Notes: a model not told the origin generated them from the letters alone. 64,000 nucleotides of DNA from JABRWC01 sp039961675 (GCA_039961675.1 JABRWC010000007.1:31257-95256); one strand, 5' to 3'. Counted from the first letter of the stretch, positions 1-8,816 are shown. Numbers and translations are program-made.

Positions 1-365
1 TCGAGGTTGATCGTGTCCTCCTCCTCGAGCGCGTCGAGCGCCACGTTCTCGCTGCCGAGGATGGCCTCGACCACGTCTGGGCCGAGGACGGCGGCCGCCG
101 CGTCGCCGGCGGCCGGCGGCGGCGCTTCTCCGCGAGGCTCTTCCAGCGGAATGAGCTTGGCGACCTGCGTTTTGGGGATGCGAAGCTTGGCAATGCCCTG
201 CTTCACGATGTAGAAATCGCCCTCTTCGCTGACTTCGCCCTCGATCGGCGGGCGGTTGTTGTTCAGCATCACGCGGTACCGGCCGGAGACCTCGGCCCAC
301 GCCGGTCCGACCCAGGCGGCGATCGTGACGATGCAGAGCGCAGACAAGGCGAGCGGCTTGCTCAC
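1..365 (-). CDS. Secreted protein of unknown function (5' part, runs off left edge)
   Basis: The gene starts with GTG at 365-363, with GGGAG about 8 nt upstream, and runs out of the window after about 121 codons. The first 24 residues form a clear signal peptide ending in PAWA. The mature part begins VSGRYRVMLNNNRPPIEGEV and continues with an alternating pattern ending in an IP..(Q/R)V motif, here LRIPKTQVAKLIPL. The same style of N-terminal domain occurs in two other secreted proteins of this window (41446-42408 and 49202-50356). It is divergent from thiL. Function is unknown; export is well supported by the leader. Confidence 0.7.
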   Translation of the reverse strand, partial: MSKPLALSALCIVTIAAWVGPAWAEVSGRYRVMLNNNRPPIEGEVSEEGDFYIVKQGIAKLRIPKTQVAKLIPLEEPRGEAPPPAAGDAAAAVLGPDVVEAILGSENVALDALEEEDTINL

Positions 366-514
366 GGCAGAATCTCCCGGGAACTTGGTGGCGCTTCGCT
401 CCAAAAGCTAGTATATCGTTGTGCGCCGGGGGGAAAAGCGCACTCCGGCGGGCTGGTTGCCGATCCGGGCCGGTCCGCACCGCGATGGAAACGAGCCCAC
501 AGCGCGGATTGGTC

Positions 515-1471
515 ATGAATACAGGTCGAGCGGGGCAGGCCGGGCGTCGCGGGGAGCGCGAGCTGCTGGCGCGCCTGCGACGCGAGCTGGCGCGGCAGAC
601 GATCCAGCCCGCCGCGGCGGTCCCGTTCGGCGACGACATGGCCGCGCTCGACCCGGCCGATCCCCGGCTGCTGTGGACGACGGACATGCTCATGGACGGC
701 GTGGACTTTCGCTCGGCCGAGCATGGCTGGTTTGACGTTGGCTGGAAGTGCATGGCCGTCAATCTCAGCGACTGCGCCGCGATGGCCGCGCGGCCGGTGG
801 GCGCGTTGTGCGCCGTGGCGCTGAGCAACGCCCTGACGATGGATGACGCGTTGCGGCTGCTTCAGGGCCTGCGCGAATGCGGAGAGCAATACGGCTGCCC
901 GCTCGTCGGCGGCGACACGAACAGTTGGGACCAGCCCACGGTAATCGCCGTCACCGTTGCGGGGCGCATAGACCCCGGAACGCCGCCCGTTCTGCGATCC
1001 GGCGCTCGCCCCGGCGACTGGGTGTACGTGACAGGCCCCGTCGGCGGCTCGATTCTCGGGCGGCACCTGCACCCCTGCCCGCGCGTGCGGGAGGCACTCG
1101 AGATTTCGCGGACGCTTGCACCGGCGGCGATGATCGACATCAGCGACGGGCTGGCGATAGACCTTTCGCGGGTCTGCGAAGAATCCGGCTGCGGGGCCGA
1201 CCTGGACGCGACGCGGCTGGACGCCGCCGTGCACGAAGACGCGCATCGCCTGGCGTCTCAGACGGGACGCACGGCGCGCGAGCATGCGCTGGAGGACGGG
1301 GAGGATTTCGAGTTGATCGTCGTGCTGCGCGCACCGCCGCCGGATGCCGACCGCAAGCGGTTCGGATTGCTACCGTTGGGGCGGATGGTGGCGGAGGCGG
1401 GCCTGTTTCTGCGGGTTGCGGACGGGTCGAGGGCGCCGCTGATCCCGCGCGGCTGGGAGCACTTTTGTTGA
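515..1471 (+). CDS. thiL: Thiamine-monophosphate kinase ThiL
   Basis: 318-aa ATP-dependent kinase converting thiamine monophosphate to thiamine diphosphate, last step of TPP synthesis, cytosolic. Family motifs appear in order: GDDMAAL, TTDMLMDGVDF, NLSDCAAMAARP, the Mg-binding LVGGDTN, RPGDWVYVTGPVGGS, MIDISDGLAIDLSRV and LEDGEDFELIV. Length is normal for this AIRS/PurM-fold family. I chose ATG 515, since the in-frame ATG at 485 only adds ten non-conserved residues. The stop overlaps the start region of tsaE, so the two are probably co-transcribed. No TPP riboswitch was recognised upstream. Confidence 0.93.
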   Translation: MNTGRAGQAGRRGERELLARLRRELARQTIQPAAAVPFGDDMAALDPADPRLLWTTDMLMDGVDFRSAEHGWFDVGWKCMAVNLSDCAAMAARPVGALCAVALSNALTMDDALRLLQGLRECGEQYGCPLVGGDTNSWDQPTVIAVTVAGRIDPGTPPVLRSGARPGDWVYVTGPVGGSILGRHLHPCPRVREALEISRTLAPAAMIDISDGLAIDLSRVCEESGCGADLDATRLDAAVHEDAHRLASQTGRTAREHALEDGEDFELIVVLRAPPPDADRKRFGLLPLGRMVAEAGLFLRVADGSRAPLIPRGWEHFC

Positions 1472-1476
1472 GCGGC

Positions 1477-1956
1477 GTGATCGAGCTGTGCTCATCCGCT
1501 CCGGAACAGACGCTCGCGGCGGGAGCTGCGCTGGGCCGCATGCTCCGCGCCGGGGATGTCCTTGCGCTATGCGGACCGCTCGGGTCAGGCAAGACGCAGT
1601 TCGTGAAGGGCGTCGCGCGGGGGCTGGACATCCCCCGCGACGAGCCCGTCGTCAGCCCCACGTTCGTGCTGGTCCGGGAGTACGTCGGGCGGCTGCGGTT
1701 GTGTCACTGCGACGCGTTCCGGATCGGATCGGTCGATGAGCTGCTGGCGCTGGGGCTGGATGAACTGCGGACGGACGGCGCCGTGGTCGCGATCGAGTGG
1801 GCGGACCGGTTTCCCGGAGCATTCGGCTCGGACTCGATGCGATTCGAGCTTGAGCACGAGGGGGAGCATCGGCGGCACATCCGAGCCTGGGTTCCGGACA
1901 CCGACGTACGGGCACGATTGCGGGCGGCTTGGAGTTCGATTTCGAGCTGCGCGTGA
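1477..1956 (+). CDS. tsaE: tRNA t6A biosynthesis ATPase TsaE
   Basis: 159-aa P-loop ATPase of the TsaBDE complex, which makes N6-threonylcarbamoyladenosine at position 37 of ANN-decoding tRNAs. Visible motifs: Walker A GPLGSGKTQFVKG, then SPTFVLVREY, HCDAFRI, and EWADRFP near the C-terminal third, all in the usual order. I chose GTG 1477 because it gives VIELCSSAPEQT, the usual family N-terminus; TTG 1468, overlapping the thiL stop, is an alternative. The other TsaBDE partners are not in this window. Confidence 0.9.
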   Translation: MIELCSSAPEQTLAAGAALGRMLRAGDVLALCGPLGSGKTQFVKGVARGLDIPRDEPVVSPTFVLVREYVGRLRLCHCDAFRIGSVDELLALGLDELRTDGAVVAIEWADRFPGAFGSDSMRFELEHEGEHRRHIRAWVPDTDVRARLRAAWSSISSCA

Positions 1957-2024
1957 ACGGTGTCGGAGACCGTGTTGCGGCGTCCTGGCGGCGAACGACA
2001 CGCCGGAGGTGCGTTCGGATCAAG

Positions 2025-2046
2025 CGTCGGGCACGGAGGGCCGACG
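2025..2046. repeat. Intergenic palindromic repeat (family copy 1)
   Basis: A 6-bp inverted repeat, CGTCGG and CCGACG, flanks GCACGGAGGG downstream of tsaE. It resembles copies near 40176, 40263 and 46563, which all carry CGTCGG/CCGACG arms and two of which have a GGAGG-type core. Together with the rest of 1957-2140, it fills the tsaE-HEAT gene gap; nothing else was recognised there. Confidence 0.5.
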
Positions 2047-2140
2047 CAAATGGGGCGCTCGGACACGGAAGCCCGGCGTTGCGGGTTCCATCCGACTCGA
2101 AGGTCCGAGGCCACGGCGCGCGGCGGAGGCGGTATCTCGG

Positions 2141-2779
2141 TCACACGCCGGCCTTCATGTCGGCGGTGAGTTCTTCCGCGCAGGCGGCAACGGCGGTGCG
2201 CGGGTTGGATTTCTGCCGACGGATAAAGCCGGCCACATCGGCGCGGGAGTGGACGCTCGCACCAAGCGGTCGAAGCGCCTGAAGTGCCTGGCCGATGGCT
2301 ACGTTCCGGCACTCGGGGGTCTCAAATGAGGCGCGCTCGACTTCGAGAATCGCGGGGACGATCCGGTTCAGCAGATCCGGGCGGGCCAGGGCGATCCGTC
2401 CGGCGCCGCGGATCGCGTTTGCGGCGCTGATCAGGTTACCGCCGCGAATGAAAGCCAGGTAGCGGTCCAGCAGCGCGTCCACCTTGCGCTGCGAATCCAC
2501 ACCCGCCAGCGCCGCGAGAATCCGCATTGCGTTCCAGCAGACGACTTTGCTGTCGCTGCTGAGGCGTGCGGCGATCGCATCGAAAAAGGGATAGACGCGC
2601 GCAGGGTTTTTTTCGGCGGTGACGGAAAGCGCCTTGCCGGCGGCGAAGCGCGCCGTGCCGGAAGGCGCGGCCATTCTCTCGACGGCGACGCCGACCTGTG
2701 CCCGCGACAGACTTCGAGCGGCCGGGCGTTGCTGAGGTGATCGGCGTGGCTTTGTGCGGCGGAGTCGCGACGGGTTCAT
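2141..2779 (-). CDS. HEAT/ARM-repeat-like protein
   Basis: 212-aa all-helical protein without signal peptide or membrane segment. It belongs to a recognisable family of small HEAT-like proteins with conserved phrases: RFAAGKALSVTAEKNP, CWNAMRILAAL, ISAANAIRGAGRIA and TPECRNVAIGQAL. Such repeats are usually protein-binding scaffolds; no catalytic motif is visible and the partner is unknown. The ATG at 2779 has AAGGGG 5 nt upstream. It is divergent from the RND efflux genes and convergent with tsaE. The first 25 residues are basic and poorly conserved in look, so the true start could be slightly further in. Confidence 0.7.
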   Translation of the reverse strand: MNPSRLRRTKPRRSPQQRPAARSLSRAQVGVAVERMAAPSGTARFAAGKALSVTAEKNPARVYPFFDAIAARLSSDSKVVCWNAMRILAALAGVDSQRKVDALLDRYLAFIRGGNLISAANAIRGAGRIALARPDLLNRIVPAILEVERASFETPECRNVAIGQALQALRPLGASVHSRADVAGFIRRQKSNPRTAVAACAEELTADMKAGV

Positions 2780-3105
2780 TTTGTCCCCTTCTGAAGTGCG
2801 TTCGAGCGGCCAGCAGCGTCATCGTCTCGCGCGGAGCGGCGTTGTCAATCGCAAAAACGGCGCGATTCGCGAACCCGGGCGCCGGCGAGGCCGGTCATGC
2901 ATCGGCTGCCCGCAGCGGCTCTACGCGTGACATTCCCGCGCTGCGGGCGCAGCACACGCGGCCGTTGCGCCGCGCGCCGCGGGAACGCAAGCCGGTCGCC
3001 GGCGTGCGAAGGCCACGCTGCTGGCGTGGTCGCCGCAGGGCAGTACGATACGAACAACGCCCTCGACACGGAGAGCGGCGCGGCGGCTTTTCAGAGGGGA
3101 CGACG
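2780..3105. other. Divergent intergenic region
   Basis: A 326-nt gene-free stretch between the HEAT-like gene and the efflux operon. On the - strand there is a perfect TTGACA at 2848-2843, but the hexamer 17 nt further on (ACGATG) is a poor -10, so a promoter for the HEAT-like gene is only weakly supported. No RNA element or repeat was recognised. Confidence 0.4.
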
Positions 3106-4206
3106 ATGCCCACAGGGGGAATCCTGCCCGCGATCCGACGATTCCTGAAGACCGCGGCCACGGGCGGGGCGCTGCTGGTGGTCGTGGTGCTGCTGATCCT
3201 GTGGTTGGCCGGATACTTCCACTCGAAGATCGGGTCGGGCGAAACGGCAGCCGCCTTGGCGTCGGGCCGGCCGATCGGCGATGCGCGGCTGGTCGAGGTC
3301 CGCACGATCCGCAGGCCGATGGTCGAGTCCGCGGTCGGCACGGTGCAGACGGTGCACGAGGTGTCGATCGCTTCGAAGATTCTGGCCAAGGTGCTGGAGG
3401 TCAACGCCAGCGCCGGACAGCGCGTCGCGAAGGGCGAAGTGCTGGTGCGGCTCGACGACGCGGATCTGCGCGCACGGCTGGAGCAGGCGCGGGCGGCGGT
3501 GGATGCGGCGCTTGCGGCGCGCGACCTGGCGAAGATCGAGCTGGAGCGTCTCGAGCGGCTGGCCGCGGCCGGGAACGCGACGGCGCTGGAACTGGACCGC
3601 GGCCGCGCGGCGCTCAAGTCGGCCGAGGCTGAAGTGACGCGCGCCGAGCAGCTTCGGGAAGAGGCGGCGGTCACGCTTGAATACGCGACGGTGCGCAGCC
3701 CGATTGACGGCCAAGTGGTGGATAAGCGGATCGAGGCCGGCGACACGGCCGCGCCGGGGCAGGTGCTGGTCACGCTGTTCGATCCGACGCGCATGCAACT
3801 TGTCGCCAGCGTGCGCGAGTCGCTGACCCAGCGGCTCGCCGTGGGGCAGAGCATTACGGTGCAGATCGACGCGATCGGCAGGCAGTGCGAGGGGCAGGTG
3901 CGAGAGATCGTTCCTGAAGCCGAGTCCGCCAGCCGCACGTTCCTCGTGAAAGTCACCGGCCCGTGCCCTCCCGGCGTCTACGCCGGCATGTTCGGCCGGG
4001 TGTTCATCCCGCTCGACGAGCAGGAATTGCTCGTCGTCCCGCGTTCGGCGGTGCGGCGCGTCGGGCAGCTCGACATTGTCGAGGTGGCCGAGGGTGGCTT
4101 CCTTGTGCGCCGCGTGGTTCAGCTCGGCCGGGAGCACGACGCCGACGTCGAGGTGCTTGCCGGCCTGCGGGCCGGCGAGCGAGTCGCCGTCGATTCGCGC
4201 GGTTAG
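3106..4206 (+). CDS. RND efflux periplasmic adaptor (membrane fusion protein)
   Basis: 366-aa HlyD/AcrA-type adaptor linking an inner-membrane RND pump to an outer-membrane channel. One N-terminal membrane anchor lies at about residues 15-40. It is followed by the split lipoyl domain, with a first half near VLEVNASAGQRVAKGEVLVRLD and a second half near VRSPIDGQVVDKRIEAGD. Between these halves is a roughly 70-residue coiled-coil hairpin rich in Ala, Arg and Glu. Beta-barrel and membrane-proximal regions close the protein (VPRSAVRRV). ATG 3106 is preceded by GAGGGG. It lies 16 nt upstream of the permease gene. No TolC-like gene is adjacent. Confidence 0.88.
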   Translation: MPTGGILPAIRRFLKTAATGGALLVVVVLLILWLAGYFHSKIGSGETAAALASGRPIGDARLVEVRTIRRPMVESAVGTVQTVHEVSIASKILAKVLEVNASAGQRVAKGEVLVRLDDADLRARLEQARAAVDAALAARDLAKIELERLERLAAAGNATALELDRGRAALKSAEAEVTRAEQLREEAAVTLEYATVRSPIDGQVVDKRIEAGDTAAPGQVLVTLFDPTRMQLVASVRESLTQRLAVGQSITVQIDAIGRQCEGQVREIVPEAESASRTFLVKVTGPCPPGVYAGMFGRVFIPLDEQELLVVPRSAVRRVGQLDIVEVAEGGFLVRRVVQLGREHDADVEVLAGLRAGERVAVDSRG

Positions 4207-4222
4207 TTCGGAGCCAGCGTAG

Positions 4223-7200
4223 ATGTCTGACACGCCAGCGAGCCCAGCGCCCCATCATGGGTTCACAAACGCCGTCGTTCGCGTCTTCCTGCATTCGAAT
4301 CTCTCGATCATCCTGATCGTGCTCGGCGTGATCGCCGGCGGCGCGGCGCTGTGGGGCACGCCGCGCGAGGAAGACCCGCAGATCGTGGTTCCGCTCGCGG
4401 ACGTGTACGTCAGCGTTCCGGGCCGCTCGGCCGCTGAAATCGAACAGCTTGTCGCCACTCCGCTGGAGAAGCTGCTCTACCAGATTGACGGCGTCGAGTA
4501 CGTCTACTCGATGTCGCGCGAGGGGCAGGCGATCATCACGGTGCGTTTCTTCGTGGGCGAAGACCGCGAACGCAGCCTGGTCAAGCTCTTCAAGCGGATC
4601 GACGAAAACGTGGACATCGTGCCGCCGGGCGTCACGGGCTGGGTGATCAAGCCGGTCGAGATCGACGACGTGCCGATCGTGACGCTCACGCTCACCGCGG
4701 CGGACGCGCCGCGCAGCCGGCCGCCGGCCGCAACGCCAAGCCAGCCCGCGACGGACGCGCAATCCAACGGCCGCGGCCCGGACGAGCACGCGCTGCGGCG
4801 CGTCGCGGAGGAAGTCGTCGAGCGTCTGGCGTCCGTCGAGAACCTTTCGCGCGCGTACATCGTCGGCGGCCAGCCGCGCGTGGCGCGGGTGTACCTCGAC
4901 CCGCAGCGCATGAGCGCGTACAGCGTGTCGCCTCTGGAAATCCAGCGGGCGCTGCAAGCCACGAACGTGCACCAGTCGGTCGGGAGCTTCACACGCGACG
5001 ACCGACTGATCCAGGTGGACGCCGGGCGCGCGTTCGTCCGCGTCGAGGAGCTGCGCGAACTGGTTGTCGGAGTCTTCGGCGGCCGGCCGGTGCTCCTGAA
5101 GGACGTGGCGGAAATCTGCGATGGGCCGGCGGAGGCGACGAGCTACGTCCGTCACGGCTGGGGCCCGGCGCGCGGCTTCGAGGCGCCGCACGGATTCACC
5201 GGCACGGTGATCGGCGAGCCCCCGGCCGCCGAGGCTGCGGGCCGCGCGCCGGGCGGCGCGGATGCGTCGAAACCGGCGGTCACCATCGCGCTGGCCAAGA
5301 AGAAGGGATCGAACGCGGTGTGGGTGGCGCGCGAGTGCCTGGAGGCGGCGGCGGTCCTTCAGCGCGACGTGATCCCCTCCGACATGCAGCTCGTGGTGAC
5401 ACGGAACTACGGGCACACGGCGGATGAGAAGGTGAACGAGCTGGTCGAGGCGCTGGGCGTCGCGGTCGTGATCGTGATTGCACTGCTCACGCTGACGCTC
5501 GGCTGGCGCGAGGCGCTGGTGGTCGCCGTGGCGATCCCGGTGGTGTTCGGCCTGACGCTGCTGGTGAACCTGTTGTTCGGCTACACGATCAACCGCGTCA
5601 CGCTGTTTGCGATGATCCTCTCGCTCGGACTGCTGGTCGATGACCCGATCGTCGACGTCGAGAACATCGTGCGGCACTTTTCGCTGCGGCGGCGCGCAAC
5701 GCGCGAGGTCGTGCTGGAAGCGGTGGCCGAAATCCGCCCGCCGCTGATCACCGCGACGCTGGCGGTCATCGTCTCGTTCCTGCCGATGTTCTTCATCACG
5801 GGGATGATGGGGCCGTACATGCGCCCGATGGCGCTGAACGTCCCGGTCACGATGCTGATGTCGATGGTCGTCGCGTTCACGATCACGCCCTGGCTGGCGT
5901 ACCACGTGCTCGGCCTGCGCCATCGCAAGCCCGGCGCCGAAAGCGCCGCGGCCAACCACGCGGCGCCGCACGAGGAGATCGACCTGGAAACGCTCCGCCG
6001 CACGGCGCTGTGGCGGCTGTTCTATCCGCTCATGGCGCCGCTGTTGCGGTCGCGCCGGGCCGCGTGGGCTTTCCTGGCCGTGATGACGGTGCTGACGGTC
6101 GGCGCGACGAGCCTTGCCGCGCTGCGCTCCGTGCCGCTGAAGATGCTGCCGTTCGACAACAAGAACGAGCTGCTTCTGGTGCTCGATTTCGACGAGGGCC
6201 AGACGCTGGAGCGCACCGACGCGGCCGTCCGCGAGTTCGAGCACTACGTGTCCCGCGTCCCCGAGGTCACCGATTTCACGTCCTACGTCGGCGTCGCGTC
6301 GCCGATGGACTTCAACGGCATGGTGCGGCACTACTACCTGCGCCAGGGCGAAAACGTGGCGGAGCTGCGGATCAACCTGGCCGGCAAGAAGCACCGCAGC
6401 GCCCAGAGCCACGCGGTCGGCCTTCGGCTGCGCGACGAGCTGACCGCGATCGCCCGGCGCCATGGGGCGAACCTGAAGCTGGTCGAGACGCCGCCCGGAC
6501 CGCCGGTGATCGCCAGCGTCGTGGCCGAGGTCTACGGCCAGCCGGACCATTCGTACGAGGACCTCATCGCGGCCGCGAAGACCGTGAAGACCAGGCTGGA
6601 GCGCGAGCCGGGCGTGGTCGACGTAGACGATTCGGTGGAAGCGGACTCGCGCAAGCTTGTTTTCGTGCCGGACACGGAGAAGGCGGCCATCAACGGCGTC
6701 AGCGTGGCGGAGATCGCCGAGACGCTGCGCATCGGTCTGGCCGGAGCGGCGGCCGGCACGGTTCGCGCCGCGAGCGAGCGGAATCCGCTGCGGATCGAGC
6801 TGCGTCTGCCGCGGGAGTCGCGCTCCAGTGCGTTCGACCTGAGCCAGTTGCAGGTCAAAGGGTCCGGCGGCCGACTGGTGCCGCTGGCGGAACTGGGGCG
6901 ATGGGACGAGCAGATCGCGGACAAGACAATCTATCACAAGAACCTTCAGCGTGTCGCGTACGTGTTCGCAGAGACGGCCGGGCGGCCGCCGGCTGAGTGC
7001 GTGCTGGACGTTTCCGGCGACCAGGTCAGCGCTACGACGATTGAAGACGTCGATTCCGGCAAGCGAACGGCGGCGCTTCTCGGCGCGCCGGCGTCCCGGA
7101 CGGCGTCGCGCATCCCGATCCACGAAGGGCCGGGCGGCGGCGCCGTCGCGCCCACGGCCCCGCGGCCGGTCCGCGGACGGACTTACGTTTCGAACTCCGG

Positions 7201-7807
7201 CGGGATCGAGTGGACGGTGCCGGAGGGCATTCGCGTCGATTTCGCGGGCGAGGGCGAATGGAAGATCACGCTGGACGTGTTCCGCGACCTCGGCCTGGCG
7301 TTCGGGGCCGCGATGATCGGCATCTACGTGCTTCTCGTGGCGCAAACCGGTTCGTTCGTCATCCCCATCGTGGTCATGCTGGCGATCCCGCTGACGATCC
7401 TGGGCGTCATGCCGGGGTTCTGGCTGTTGAACGCGGTCGTCGGGGGACAGGTCGGCGGCTACGCCGATCCCGTCTTTTTCACCGCGACGGGCATGATCGG
7501 GATGATCGCGCTGGCGGGGATCGTGACGCGCGACTCGATCATCCTGGTGGATTTCATTCACCTGTCGCTGGCCCGCGGGCGATCACTGTTCGACGCGATC
7601 CTCGAGAGCCGGGTGGTGCGGCTGCGGCCGATCCTGCTCACGGCTGGGGCGGCGATGCTGGGCGCGGCGCCGATCACGATCGACCCGATCTTCTCCGGGC
7701 TGGCTTGGGCGCTGATCTTCGGACTGTTCGCGTCCACGGTCTTCACGCTGTTCGTGATCCCGATCGCCTACTGGCTGCTCTACGCGCGGGCGCAGGGCAG
7801 CGTCTGA
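4223..7807 (+). CDS. RND efflux transporter permease
   Basis: 1194-aa inner-membrane proton-driven exporter of the AcrB/HAE superfamily, acting with the preceding adaptor. TM1 is at about 25-45, followed by a large periplasmic loop. TM2-6 include the relay motif GLLVDDPIVDVENI, with two adjacent Asp. A second half repeats the layout, with TM8-12 near the C-terminus. It is 100-150 residues longer than AcrB. The extra length is Ala/Pro-rich, low-complexity insertions at about 155-190, 310-350 and 945-1000. The substrate cannot be told from sequence; drugs, metals or lipids are all possible. Confidence 0.9.
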   Translation: MSDTPASPAPHHGFTNAVVRVFLHSNLSIILIVLGVIAGGAALWGTPREEDPQIVVPLADVYVSVPGRSAAEIEQLVATPLEKLLYQIDGVEYVYSMSREGQAIITVRFFVGEDRERSLVKLFKRIDENVDIVPPGVTGWVIKPVEIDDVPIVTLTLTAADAPRSRPPAATPSQPATDAQSNGRGPDEHALRRVAEEVVERLASVENLSRAYIVGGQPRVARVYLDPQRMSAYSVSPLEIQRALQATNVHQSVGSFTRDDRLIQVDAGRAFVRVEELRELVVGVFGGRPVLLKDVAEICDGPAEATSYVRHGWGPARGFEAPHGFTGTVIGEPPAAEAAGRAPGGADASKPAVTIALAKKKGSNAVWVARECLEAAAVLQRDVIPSDMQLVVTRNYGHTADEKVNELVEALGVAVVIVIALLTLTLGWREALVVAVAIPVVFGLTLLVNLLFGYTINRVTLFAMILSLGLLVDDPIVDVENIVRHFSLRRRATREVVLEAVAEIRPPLITATLAVIVSFLPMFFITGMMGPYMRPMALNVPVTMLMSMVVAFTITPWLAYHVLGLRHRKPGAESAAANHAAPHEEIDLETLRRTALWRLFYPLMAPLLRSRRAAWAFLAVMTVLTVGATSLAALRSVPLKMLPFDNKNELLLVLDFDEGQTLERTDAAVREFEHYVSRVPEVTDFTSYVGVASPMDFNGMVRHYYLRQGENVAELRINLAGKKHRSAQSHAVGLRLRDELTAIARRHGANLKLVETPPGPPVIASVVAEVYGQPDHSYEDLIAAAKTVKTRLEREPGVVDVDDSVEADSRKLVFVPDTEKAAINGVSVAEIAETLRIGLAGAAAGTVRAASERNPLRIELRLPRESRSSAFDLSQLQVKGSGGRLVPLAELGRWDEQIADKTIYHKNLQRVAYVFAETAGRPPAECVLDVSGDQVSATTIEDVDSGKRTAALLGAPASRTASRIPIHEGPGGGAVAPTAPRPVRGRTYVSNSGGIEWTVPEGIRVDFAGEGEWKITLDVFRDLGLAFGAAMIGIYVLLVAQTGSFVIPIVVMLAIPLTILGVMPGFWLLNAVVGGQVGGYADPVFFTATGMIGMIALAGIVTRDSIILVDFIHLSLARGRSLFDAILESRVVRLRPILLTAGAAMLGAAPITIDPIFSGLAWALIFGLFASTVFTLFVIPIAYWLLYARAQGSV

Positions 7808-7933
7808 AACGCGGCGAAACGCCGGGCCGCTGCGGGTTGGCCGAGTGCGCGCCCGGCCGGGAGGACCGATCCAAAGCCGACGCGCTCCGCGCTGACTGGG
7901 AAACGACCCGGCCCGATTGCCGGCGCCGAACCG

Positions 7934-7939
7934 TATCAT
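7934..7939 (+). promoter_or_regulatory. Putative -10 element of the crcB transcript
   Basis: TATCAT lies 8 nt before the first base of the fluoride aptamer, so transcription would begin almost exactly at the riboswitch. No convincing -35 is visible 16-18 nt upstream. Confidence 0.4.
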
Positions 7940-7946
7940 GCCCGCC

Positions 7947-7995
7947 GGCGATGGAGTCCGCCGTCAACCGCCCTACGTGGGCTGATGATTCCTAC
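7947..7995 (+). promoter_or_regulatory. Fluoride riboswitch (crcB RNA motif)
   Basis: The stretch matches the fluoride aptamer. It begins GGCGATGG; GGCG (7947-7950) pairs with CGCC (7959-7962). The conserved AACCGC follows at 7966-7971. A short hairpin forms from GCCC (7970-7973) and GGGC (7979-7982). It closes with the diagnostic TGATGATTCCTAC (7983-7995). The crcB start is 43 nt further on, so control could be at transcription termination or at the ribosome site GGTAGGAG (8026-8033). Presence directly before a fluoride exporter gene supports the call. Fluoride is expected to switch expression on. Confidence 0.9.
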
Positions 7996-8038
7996 CACGC
8001 GGCGCCGCCGGCGCGAACACACGAGGGTAGGAGCCTGC

Positions 8039-8446
8039 ATGGCTGGACAGGACTCAGCGTTCCTCCTGAAGCTCGCACTGATTCTGATCGCCTCCGGCGT
8101 CGGCGGCGTCTGCCGCTACCTGCTCAGCGGCTGGGCGCAGAAGCTGGCGAACGGGTCGTTTCCGACCGGAACGCTGGCCGTGAACGTGCTCGGGTGCCTG
8201 CTGATCGGGTTCCTGAGCGCCGCGTTCTCCGGTCGCTGGCTGGTGCGCGAGGAGTACCGCGTGGCGCTGATCGCCGGCGTCCTGGGCGGCTTCACAACGT
8301 TCTCGGCGTTCGGGATGGAGACGTTTGCGCTGCTGAACGACGGGCAGTACGCCCGCGCCGCGTGGAACGTCATTGCGAGCGTCGGGCTGGGGTTGGTGTC
8401 GGTGTGGGCCGGCTACCGGCTGGCCGAGCGCTGGCTGGGAGCGTGA
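8039..8446 (+). CDS. crcB: Fluoride channel/exporter CrcB (Fluc)
   Basis: 135-aa membrane protein with four hydrophobic helices that exports fluoride as a dual-topology dimer. Family motifs are present: GGVCRYLLSGW, FPTGTLAVNVLGCLLIG (with the conserved Asn) and LGGFTTFSAFGMET, the Thr/Ser-Phe track of the pore. ATG 8039 follows GGTAGGAG. It sits directly behind a fluoride riboswitch and 4 nt ahead of a DUF190 gene, a known neighbour of crcB. Confidence 0.95.
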   Translation: MAGQDSAFLLKLALILIASGVGGVCRYLLSGWAQKLANGSFPTGTLAVNVLGCLLIGFLSAAFSGRWLVREEYRVALIAGVLGGFTTFSAFGMETFALLNDGQYARAAWNVIASVGLGLVSVWAGYRLAERWLGA

Positions 8447-8450
8447 CGTG

Positions 8451-8816
8451 ATGAAGATTCCCAACGACGGCTACCTGCTGCGCATCTTCATCGGCGAGGG
8501 CGACCGCCGGCACGGAACACCGCTGTACGAGGCGATCGTGCTGAAGGCGCGCGAGCTTCAGCTTGCCGGCGCGACCGTGCTGCGCGGGCCGATGGGCTTC
8601 GGGGCTCACAGCCGGCTGCACACGGCCAAGATCATGCGCCTGTCCGAGGACCTGCCGATCGTGATCGAGATCGTGGACGCGAAGGAGAAGATCGACACTC
8701 TGATGCCGCACATCGACGCGATGGTGCAGGAGGGGCTGGTGACGCTCGAACGCGTGCAGGTGATTCGCTATCGCTCCGATGCGGAGAGCGGCGAGCCGGC
8801 CGGTGGCGGCGCGTAG
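8451..8816 (+). CDS. DUF190 family protein
   Basis: 121-aa soluble protein of the DUF190 family, with a PII-like fold known from structures of relatives. Typical phrases are LLRIFIGEGDRRHGTPLYEAIV, LAGATVLRGPMGFG, LPIVIEIVDAKEKI and LVTLERVQVIRY. It forms a two-gene operon with crcB under the fluoride riboswitch, so a role in fluoride tolerance is likely. Its molecular function is not established; PII-like nucleotide or ligand sensing is an inference from fold. The last 10 residues are Gly/Ala-rich and probably disordered. Confidence 0.88.
   Translation: MKIPNDGYLLRIFIGEGDRRHGTPLYEAIVLKARELQLAGATVLRGPMGFGAHSRLHTAKIMRLSEDLPIVIEIVDAKEKIDTLMPHIDAMVQEGLVTLERVQVIRYRSDAESGEPAGGGA

Noticed and set aside
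366..514. TPP riboswitch before thiL
   Set aside because: No thi-box sequences such as CTGAGA were found. The gap is only a possible divergent promoter region.
4004..7561. A 1185-codon open frame antisense to the RND permease
   Set aside because: It is rich in His, Arg, Asp and Gln with no hydrophobic or domain structure, typical of the opposite strand of a high-GC gene. The + strand frame has clear RND motifs.
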